Shown: in pieces, positions 1 to 4,002 of the stretch
Position numbering within the stretch: the stretch's first letter is position 1
Layout: every line of letters starts with the position of its first letter
Assembly: GCA_913062745.1 (NCBI GenBank)
Contig: CAJXXJ010000116.1
Coordinates: 1-8,937 of the forward strand
Length of the DNA: 8,937 nt
Direction: 5' to 3'
DNA from: an uncultured Phaeodactylibacter sp.
GTDB taxonomy: Bacteria; Bacteroidota; Bacteroidia; Chitinophagales; Saprospiraceae
The notes under the pieces: model-generated
Databases searched by the model: none
Told to the model about the DNA's origin: nothing
The model's input: the letters and a program-made list of their open reading frames with translations, nothing else
Made by a program: the position numbers and the translations under genes

Positions 1-268
1 CTGAAATACCCCGCTGCTTCAGTTCCCGACGTATGCGGATCCGCCCCCATTTTTTCATCCTGAACTTACCACGGGCAAAGCTGCGGGCAAAGCGCTCTTC
101 ATTCAGGAAATTGTCTTCCAGCAAAGATAGTATGACCTCATCCTGCCAGTCGCCGGGGACCTTCATATCGCGCAGTTTATCCCGCACCTCTTGATGGCAG
201 CGGTCCTGATAGGCGCAGTACCGCTGCAGGCGTTGCAAAGCTTCCTCCTTGGTATACCATTTCGGCAT
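1..268 (-). CDS. recX: RecX family regulatory protein, 5' part (runs off the left edge)
   Basis: RecX-family proteins bind RecA and modulate its filaments during recombinational repair and the SOS response, in the cytoplasm. The 89 visible residues begin MPKWYTKEEALQRLQRYC. They continue with a helical stretch carrying the family hallmarks: a cysteine-containing first helix, a charged R-D-K-L segment, then L-L-E-D-N-F-L-N-E-E-R-F-A-R-S-F (about residues 51-66), followed by the basic K-W-G-R-I-R-I-R-R-E-L-K-Q-R-G-I signature. The last part matches the RecX motif in which a short or long helix is followed by G-x-x-[KR]-[IL]-x-x-[EK]-L. The start at 268 is the first ATG of the reading frame. The frame stays open a little further upstream, so a longer form with a non-ATG start is not excluded. 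Family members are usually about 150 residues, so roughly 60 are missing beyond the edge. The gene is divergent from the channel gene at 428. Confidence 0.85.
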   Translation of the reverse strand, partial: MPKWYTKEEALQRLQRYCAYQDRCHQEVRDKLRDMKVPGDWQDEVILSLLEDNFLNEERFARSFARGKFRMKKWGRIRIRRELKQRGIS

Positions 269-326
269 GAATACTACATGTTTGAGTGCTCGTAATCCGC
301 GAGCTGCCAATAAATTAGCGCACAAA

Positions 327-358
327 TTGTAAAAATTGACAATCAACAGGTAACTTTT
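327..358 (+). promoter_or_regulatory. Possible promoter for the first MscS gene
   Basis: TTG at 327-329 is followed after 21 bases by TAACTTTT at 351-358. This matches the Bacteroidota primary sigma-factor pattern (TTG, 19-21 bases, TAnnTTTG) except for the last base. It would place the transcript start near 364 and leave an untranslated leader of about 60 bases before the ATG at 428. The 269-427 gap between the divergent recX and channel genes holds no other structure that I can support. Confidence 0.35.
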
Positions 359-427
359 CGGGGTTCTCCCGTCCTTATGTACAGCTGCTACTAATATATT
401 GTCTTACAAAACAAAACCCTATTAACA

Positions 428-1294
428 ATGGATCAACTTTTTAACATGGAACAGCTCGGCCAGCTCATTATAGATTATGTGCCGAAGCTCGTAGGCGCCG
501 TACTGACGCTGGTCATCGGCTTTTGGATCATCGGCCGTATCACTCATATGGTACAGCGTGGGATGGAAAAACGAAATTTCGACGCTACCATCCGCCCGTT
601 TCTCGGCTCGCTTATCAGCGTAGGCCTGAAGGTACTGCTGCTTTTCAGTGTGGCGGGTATGTTTGGCGTGGAAACGACTTCCTTCGTGGCACTGTTCGGC
701 GCACTGGCCTTCGCCATCGGCATGGCGCTGCAGGGTAGCCTGGCCCACTTTGCCAGCGGCGTGCTGCTGCTCATCTTCAAGCCTTACAAAGTTGGTGACC
801 TGGTGGAAATCGGCGGCGGGCAGACCGGTACTGTAGTGGGTATTCAGGTTTTTAACACCATTTTAAAGACACTGGATAACAAGCGCATCATCGTCCCCAA
901 CAGCGTGGTCACCAGCAACGTAATCACCAATATCTCCGGACAGGGGCAGATGGGCGTAGATATGACCTTCGGTATTGGCTACGGTGATGACATCGACAAA
1001 GCCCGGGAAGTGATACAGCGAGTGGCTAAGGCCTGCCCCTATGTGCTGGAGGAGCCGGAGACGCTGGTCAAAGTGGTAGAGCTGGGCAACAGCTCCGTCA
1101 ATTTCCTGGTCCGCCCCTGGATCAACAGCAGTGATTACTGGCCCACTTACTTCTACATGCAGGAGCATGTGAAGAAGGAGTTTGACAAAGCCGGAGTGAG
1201 CATTCCGTTCCCGCAGATGGACATCCACCTGGGACAGCAGACGCTAGAGCCTACGATTTCTGCCGGAGACATCAAGCCGACTCCGCTTTCTTAA
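428..1294 (+). CDS. MscS family small-conductance mechanosensitive channel (paralogue 1)
   Basis: The protein is a stretch-gated inner-membrane pore that opens on hypo-osmotic shock to release solutes. It has 288 residues, close to the 286 of E. coli MscS. Three hydrophobic segments lie at about residues 18-38, 59-80 and 84-117. The third is the pore-lining TM3, with the family pattern A-L-A-F-A-I-G-M-A-L-Q-G-S-L around 92-105 and A-S-G-V-L-L-L-I-F at 109-117. The beta domain follows, with V-G-D-L-V-E-I-G-G (122-130), G-T-V-V (134-137) and I-V-P-N-S (155-159), and then the mixed alpha/beta C-terminal domain ending in P-F-P-Q-M-D-I-H-L plus a tail of about 20 residues. ATG 428 gives the full N-terminus; an internal ATG seven codons on is possible. 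The next gene encodes a clear paralogue. The family assignment is firm; which ions or solutes it prefers cannot be read. Confidence 0.93.
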   Translation: MDQLFNMEQLGQLIIDYVPKLVGAVLTLVIGFWIIGRITHMVQRGMEKRNFDATIRPFLGSLISVGLKVLLLFSVAGMFGVETTSFVALFGALAFAIGMALQGSLAHFASGVLLLIFKPYKVGDLVEIGGGQTGTVVGIQVFNTILKTLDNKRIIVPNSVVTSNVITNISGQGQMGVDMTFGIGYGDDIDKAREVIQRVAKACPYVLEEPETLVKVVELGNSSVNFLVRPWINSSDYWPTYFYMQEHVKKEFDKAGVSIPFPQMDIHLGQQTLEPTISAGDIKPTPLS

Positions 1295-1345
1295 AAAACT
1301 TTGGCCTCAGGGTTTCCTTATCATTCACAAATATTGTATTTAGCT

Positions 1346-1368
1346 AATCCGGAAATGCCGGATTTTTC
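1346..1368 (+). terminator. Hairpin terminator or attenuator between the two MscS genes
   Basis: A perfect 7-bp stem, AATCCGG (1346-1352) with CCGGATT (1358-1364), encloses the loop AAATG. The T-run of the right arm continues to 1367, so the hairpin ends in five consecutive T. It lies 52 bases after the first channel stop and 34 before the second channel start. No convincing promoter is visible between hairpin and start, so it may only attenuate read-through transcription. Confidence 0.55.
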
Positions 1369-1401
1369 AGCATTTATTGACACAAAACCACCTAACACAC
1401 T

Positions 1402-2217
1402 ATGGATTTTGAACAGATTTGGGAGTCTATCCGCGGATTTGTAGCCACCTATGCGCTGCAAGTGGTAGGCGCAATCATTACACTCATCATTGGTTTCTGG
1501 GTGATCAGCCGCATCACGAGGGTCATCCAAAAAGCCATGAAACCCCGCATCGACGATGAGGCCATCCGCAACTTTCTGGGCACGCTGATCAGCCTGCTGC
1601 TGAAGGCGCTGCTCATTTTGAGTGTATTGTCCATGTTTGGCGTAGAGGTCACCTCCTTTATCGCTATTTTCAGTGCGCTGGCTTTTGCCGTCGGCCTGGC
1701 GCTACAGGGCAACCTGGCCAATTTTGCCAGTGGGGTGCTTATCCTCATTTTCAAGTTTTTCAAGATTGGCGATTTCGTGGAAGTGGGCGGCCACGCAGGC
1801 ACTGTAAAGGACATCCACATTTTCCATACGGAGCTTGTAGCCCTCGACAACCGCATCATCTTTGTCCCGAACGGGCAGATTACGAGCAACGCCATTCAGA
1901 ATTACACCATTCAGGGCATGCGGCGCCACGACCTGACGGTGGGTATCGGCTACGATGACGACATCGATAAAGCCCGGCAGATTATCGAAGATATTGTCAA
2001 GGGCCTGCCGAACATCGAGCTTGAAGCCGGCTATGATATCTTTGTCAAGGAACTGGCTGACAGCTCCGTCAACTTCGCCGTGCGATTCATGGCGAAGAAC
2101 GATAACTTCTGGCCAGCCTACAAGGTATTCTTCGAGCGCATCAAGAAGGAATTTGACGCCAACGATATCGGCATCCCGTTCCCGCAAATGGATGTACACC
2201 TGGATAAGCTGGACTAA
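1402..2217 (+). CDS. MscS family small-conductance mechanosensitive channel (paralogue 2)
   Basis: This is a second MscS-type channel of 271 residues with the same architecture as its neighbour. TM1 is at about 17-38, TM2 at 59-80 and the pore helix TM3 at 84-117, with S-A-L-A-F-A-V-G-L-A-L-Q-G-N-L at 91-105 and A-S-G-V-L-I-L-I-F. The beta domain has I-G-D-F-V-E-V-G-G at 122-130 and F-V-P-N-G at 154-158, and the protein ends P-F-P-Q-M-D-V-H-L. Across residues 81-120 the two proteins share 29 of 40 positions without gaps, so they are tandem duplicates that have diverged. This copy lacks the C-terminal tail of paralogue 1 and is one residue shorter in the beta domain near residue 130. The ATG at 1402 aligns with the start of paralogue 1. 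Two channels side by side could differ in gating threshold; that is inference. Confidence 0.93.
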   Translation: MDFEQIWESIRGFVATYALQVVGAIITLIIGFWVISRITRVIQKAMKPRIDDEAIRNFLGTLISLLLKALLILSVLSMFGVEVTSFIAIFSALAFAVGLALQGNLANFASGVLILIFKFFKIGDFVEVGGHAGTVKDIHIFHTELVALDNRIIFVPNGQITSNAIQNYTIQGMRRHDLTVGIGYDDDIDKARQIIEDIVKGLPNIELEAGYDIFVKELADSSVNFAVRFMAKNDNFWPAYKVFFERIKKEFDANDIGIPFPQMDVHLDKLD

Positions 2218-2228
2218 AAAATCCTCTG

Positions 2229-2260
2229 CAGGCAGCCCGGTCCCGGGCTGCCTGTTTATC
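2229..2260 (+). terminator. Rho-independent terminator of the second MscS gene
   Basis: Arms CAGGCAGCCCGG (2229-2240) and CCGGGCTGCCTG (2243-2254) are perfect reverse complements. They form about 11 pairs closed by a four-base loop, followed by TTTATCCTTTT. The hairpin starts 11 bases after the stop codon at 2217. Confidence 0.85.
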
Positions 2261-2276
2261 CTTTTGTATACATCGC

Positions 2277-2307
2277 TTGCGCGGTAATGCTTTAATGCGT
2301 AATTTTG
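2277..2307 (+). promoter_or_regulatory. Consensus Bacteroidota promoter for the tRNA unit
   Basis: TTG at 2277-2279, a 20-base spacer and TAATTTTG at 2300-2307 fit the Bacteroidota promoter consensus TTG-N(19-21)-TAnnTTTG exactly. The transcript should start near 2313-2315. That is just before the decayed half tRNA at 2320 and about 60 bases before the intact tRNA, so the promoter probably once served a tRNA at 2320. Confidence 0.7.
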
Positions 2308-2319
2308 CGGTGCTTTAGC

Positions 2320-2371
2320 GGCCCCTGGCTCAGTTGGTTACCCCCGTAGCCATCGGGGGCTGACTCATAAT
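2320..2371 (+). pseudogene. Decayed 5' half of a tRNA-CAT gene with a hairpin in place of part of the D arm
   Basis: The stretch repeats the 5' half of the tRNA that follows it. Positions 2320-2340 match 2373-2394 with a few changes and one gap, and share GCTCAGTTGGTTA exactly. Positions 2360-2371 (CTGACTCATAAT, covering the anticodon loop) match 2401-2412 exactly. Between these blocks the expected GAGCAA is replaced by the 19-base palindrome at 2341-2359. The 3' half (T arm and acceptor 3' strand) is absent, and the copy ends one base before the intact tRNA begins. It cannot fold as a tRNA. It may be the remnant of a tandem duplicate, or less likely an attachment-site scar. Confidence 0.7.
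2341..2359 (+). repeat. Small inserted hairpin within the tRNA remnant
   Basis: CCCCCG (2341-2346) and CGGGGG (2354-2359) are perfect reverse complements around the loop TAGCCAT. The sequence has no counterpart in the intact tRNA copy and sits exactly between two blocks that do, so it looks inserted or swapped in. It lies in the predicted leader of the tRNA transcript. Confidence 0.65.
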
Positions 2372-2372
2372 T

Positions 2373-2446
2373 GGTCCCATAGCTCAGTTGGTTAGAGCAA
2401 CTGACTCATAATCAGTAGGTCCTTGGTTCGAGCCCAAGTGGGACCA
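2373..2446 (+). tRNA. tRNA with anticodon CAT, probably elongator Met
   Basis: A complete 74-base cloverleaf. The acceptor stem is GGTCCCA (2373-2379) with TGGGACC (2439-2445), and the discriminator base is A2446. The D arm is GCTC/GAGC (2382-2385 and 2395-2398) around AGTTGGTTA. The anticodon stem is ACTGA/TCAGT (2400-2404 and 2412-2416) around CTCATAA, with anticodon CAT at 2407-2409. The variable loop is AGGTC, and the T arm is CTTGG/CCAAG (2422-2426 and 2434-2438) around TTCGAGC. Every stem is fully paired. CCA is not encoded (CTA follows), so it must be added after transcription. The acceptor starts with a G-C pair, which argues against an initiator tRNA. A lysidine-modified isoleucine tRNA with the same anticodon is less likely but not excluded. 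Confidence 0.93.
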
Positions 2447-2457
2447 CTACCATCATC

Positions 2458-2487
2458 CGGGCGGCACCCTGCCGCCCGTTTTTCTTT
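2458..2487 (+). terminator. Rho-independent terminator of the tRNA unit
   Basis: The stem CGGGCGGCA (2458-2466) with TGCCGCCCG (2470-2478), 9 bp and perfect, closes on the loop CCC and is followed by TTTTTCTTT. It lies 11 bases after the tRNA discriminator base. Confidence 0.9.
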
Positions 2488-2492
2488 ATATC

Positions 2493-2591
2493 ATGCGCGT
2501 CTACATCTTACATAGCGAAAAGCTCGACCATTTCTAGATGAAGACTTCCAGAACTCTACAGGGCCTCAATCCGTTCCTCCCCAAAAAAACC
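2493..2591 (+). pseudogene. Possible remnant of a GIY-YIG nuclease-like gene
   Basis: From ATG 2493 the frame reads MRVYILHSEKLDHF and then stops at TAG 2535-2537. This resembles the N-terminus of small single-domain GIY-YIG proteins of Bacteroidota, which typically start x-VYIL-x-S-x-K-x-D-x-[FY]-Y-[IV]-G. The stop falls where the next conserved tyrosine (TAC or TAT) is expected, so one base change would explain it. In the same frame the next 18 codons read MKTSRTLQGLNPFLPKKT, whose G-L-N-P-F-x-x-K-K could be a shrunken piece of the same domain. Those codons run straight into the DoxX-like reading frame at 2592. The evidence is a short resemblance only; a chance 14-codon frame remains possible. 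Confidence 0.4.
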
Positions 2592-3008
2592 ATGGAAACC
2601 ACACTCCTACAAAACATCCTGCGCATCCTGCTCGGCGCCTTCATGATCTTCGCCGGTACTGGCCACCTGACCTTTTTGCGGGAAGACTTCCAGGCGCAGG
2701 TGCCGCGGTGGCTGCCCTCCAATCCGGCTTTCATGGATTTCGTAGTTGTTGCTTCCGGTATTGTAGAGATCAGCCTGGGGCTGGCCATGGTTTTCTGGGG
2801 CCAGCAAAAGGTCTACGTCGGCATCGCGCTGGCTATCTTCTACGTGTTGATCTTTCCCGGCAATATCTCCCAATACACCAACGGTATTGATGCCTTCGGC
2901 CTCGACACCGACCGCAAACGCCTGATCCGGCTTTTCTTCCAGCCGGTGCTGATCCTCTGGGCACTTTGGTCCACCGGCGCGCTGGCTTATCTGCTGCAGC
3001 GGCAGTAG
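2592..3008 (+). CDS. DoxX-like family integral membrane protein
   Basis: A 138-residue four-helix membrane protein. The hydrophobic segments are at about residues 8-28, 48-69, 74-90 and 115-135. Family-like marks are R-I-L-L-G-x-F-M-I-F-A-G-T-G-H-L at 11-26, the V-P-R-W-L-P turn at 37-42, G-I-V-E-I-S-L-G at 56-63, F-P-G-N-I at 88-92 and R-L-F-F-Q-P-V-L at 113-120. Relatives are placed in the DoxX/MauE-like group of redox-associated membrane proteins, but the precise role of this subtype is not known and I assign none. I chose ATG 2592, preceded by an A-rich run, over the in-frame ATG at 2538. The extra 18 residues are polar and not family-like, and may belong to the GIY-YIG-like remnant. It follows the tRNA terminator and has no visible partner gene. 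No convincing promoter was seen upstream. Confidence 0.8.
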   Translation: METTLLQNILRILLGAFMIFAGTGHLTFLREDFQAQVPRWLPSNPAFMDFVVVASGIVEISLGLAMVFWGQQKVYVGIALAIFYVLIFPGNISQYTNGIDAFGLDTDRKRLIRLFFQPVLILWALWSTGALAYLLQRQ

Positions 3009-3137
3009 ATGGTCTGCTGTCTCCGTCAAGCCGGGAAACAGTTACCGCGCCATGACTCCTAATTGGACGTTTGTGGTGGGGGGCGGTGTACTCCACGTAG
3101 GGGAACTAGTAAGTAAAACCAAATGTTAGGAATTGCA

Positions 3138-3145
3138 TAGTTTTG
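3138..3145 (+). promoter_or_regulatory. Likely -7 element of the toxin-antitoxin operon
   Basis: TAGTTTTG fits TAnnTTTG exactly and lies 18 bases before the antitoxin ATG at 3164, but no TTG is found at the expected distance upstream. It overlaps the TTG codon at 3143, an alternative start for the next gene, which favours ATG 3164 as the true start. The rest of the 3009-3163 gap holds only a 25-codon frame (3052-3129) without recognisable features. Confidence 0.4.
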
Positions 3146-3163
3146 CCCAAAATTTGGAAAACA

Positions 3164-3376
3164 ATGAATAATGATCACATCAGTAAAGAAGCGCTAAAAG
3201 AGGTAGTTACCGAGATTTTACTTGAAAACCCTGCCTATTTCAAGGATATACTTACCGAAATCCTGAAAGAAAACAATGTCCTCAATTCTGCCGATGATGA
3301 GCGGACTTCCAGGTTAAAGGCATTAATCCAGGAGGATTTTGACCGCTATGACGAAGTATTTAAAGCTTTAGCATAA
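3164..3376 (+). CDS. Probable antitoxin of a Doc/Fic-type toxin-antitoxin pair
   Basis: A small, acidic, helix-rich protein of 70 residues encoded nine bases before a Doc-type toxin gene, the usual order for such pairs. The N-terminal part has repeated amphipathic motifs (residues 8-20 and 28-36, with V-V-T-E-I-L-L-E-N-P and D-I-L-T-E-I-L-K-E-N). The C-terminal helix, I-Q-E-D-F-D-R-Y-D-E-V-F-K-A-L-A at 55-70, is the type of segment that in Phd-like antitoxins folds on binding the toxin. I recognise no classical Phd/YefM DNA-binding sequence, so the assignment rests on size, position and the C-terminal helix. Its partner is broken (next entry), so this is now probably an orphan antitoxin. The region is visibly richer in A and T than its neighbours, in keeping with horizontal arrival. 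Confidence 0.65.
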   Translation: MNNDHISKEALKEVVTEILLENPAYFKDILTEILKENNVLNSADDERTSRLKALIQEDFDRYDEVFKALA

Positions 3377-3486
3377 GCTAATACTATGGAATTCCTCGAA
3401 AAATCAGATTTTATTTTAATCAACCGAATGACGACAGAGCAACACGGAGGAAATTTCGTACCTCCGTCTAACCTTCTTCACCCTGA

Positions 3487-3502
3487 AGAGCATGTTTGGA
3501 GC
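3487..3502 (+). repeat. Left terminal inverted repeat of the insertion
   Basis: AGAGCATGTTTGGAGC, the exact reverse complement of 3627-3642. It lies directly after the codon for Pro33 plus the first two bases of the next codon of the toxin gene. Confidence 0.88.
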
Positions 3503-3626
3503 GGTTTTGTCATGAAAATCAAGGATTTATGGCTCTGGCGAAGTCACTAAATTTGAGTTTAGCGGGCTAAATGAAAATTTAGTGAGGAAGTCAGGTTCAT
3601 AAAGCGTTGATTTGCAATAGGAACGA

Positions 3627-3642
3627 GCTCCAAACATGCTCT
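3627..3642 (-). repeat. Right terminal inverted repeat of the insertion
   Basis: GCTCCAAACATGCTCT, the exact reverse complement of 3487-3502. The toxin reading frame resumes at the next base with GAG AGG CTG GAC TAC. Confidence 0.88.
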
Positions 3643-4002
3643 GAGAGGCTGGACTACATTACTGAGGCCATTGAAGGAAAAGTGTTTGGTCAGGAGGTTT
3701 ATCCGGAGCTTTATGATAAAGCTGCCGTTTATATGTTTTCTGTCATTTCCAATCACATTTTTCAGGATGGAAACAAACGTACTGGCCTCCAAGCTGCATT
3801 GCTGTTCCTGAAAATGAATGGCTATAGGCTGAAAAATACATTAGTCAAGATCGAAGCAGAAAACCAACTCTTACCGACTAAGGGAGAAAATGCCAATGAA
3901 ATACTTTTTCAGTTTACTATGGAACTGGCTTCCGGCCAGATTAACCTCGACCAGTGCCGGGAGTGGTTCAAAGTGAATGTAGAAGCCATTTAACAGGAAA
4001 AA

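Larger units (their letters stand above)
3487..3642. mobile_element. 156-bp palindromic MITE-like insertion in the toxin gene
   Basis: The element is bounded by perfect 16-bp terminal inverted repeats and flanked by GA on both sides (3485-3486 and 3643-3644), which looks like a 2-bp target duplication. Because the right end reads CTCTGA, a 4-bp duplication CTGA with shifted ends (3483-3486 and 3641-3644) fits as well; the net insertion is 158 bp either way. The two 78-bp halves align as reverse complements without gaps at about 56 of 78 positions. The centre has a strong hairpin (CACTAAATTT 3545-3554 with AAATTTAGTG 3575-3584, then TTTAGC/GCTAAA inside). It encodes no protein. It is therefore non-autonomous and would need a transposase supplied elsewhere; the parent family is not recognisable from the ends. 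Confidence 0.85.
3386..3993 (+). pseudogene. Doc/Fic-fold toxin gene split by a palindromic insertion
   Basis: Doc-type toxins use a Fic fold to phosphorylate elongation factor Tu and halt translation. The N-terminal half starts at ATG 3386 (MEFLEKSDFILINRM, then H-G-G-N-F at 20-24 and N-L-L-H-P at 29-33). It runs into the insertion at 3487 and stops at TAA 3548-3550. The C-terminal half resumes in another frame at 3643 with E-R-L-D-Y-I and ends at TAA 3993. It carries the catalytic signature N-H-I-F-Q-D-G-N-K-R-T-G, the expected H-x-F-x-[DN]-x-N-K-R, and then L-L-F-L-K-M-N-G-Y. Deleting 158 bp (3487-3644) restores one frame of 149 residues through L-L-H-P-E-R-L-D-Y. In that joined protein the catalytic His is residue 71 and the Arg is 79. 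The active-site sequence is undamaged, so the insertion is the only visible lesion. Confidence 0.88.

Noticed and set aside
863..1228. Long open frame on the minus strand inside the first MscS gene (121 codons)
   Set aside because: It is antisense to a well-supported MscS gene, shows no family features, and an equivalent shadow appears in the paralogue at 1702-2199.
2373..2446. Reading the tRNA unit as a phage or island attachment site
   Set aside because: Integration usually duplicates the 3' end of a tRNA, whereas here the 5' half is repeated. No integrase or phage gene lies in the window, so a decayed tandem copy is the simpler explanation.
3052..3129. 25-codon frame beginning M-T-P-N-W-T-F-V-V-G-G-G
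   Set aside because: Too short, no promoter or family resemblance; probably chance.
3607..3642. Treating the C-terminal toxin half as an intact 128-residue gene starting at 3607
   Set aside because: The start would be TTG and its first 12 residues are encoded by the insertion. The frame joins exactly to the upstream half once 158 bp are removed, so it is a fragment of a split gene.
2341..3642. CRISPR array or larger repeat system
   Set aside because: The only repeats found are single inverted pairs and one partial tRNA repeat; there are no regularly spaced direct repeats and no cas-like genes.
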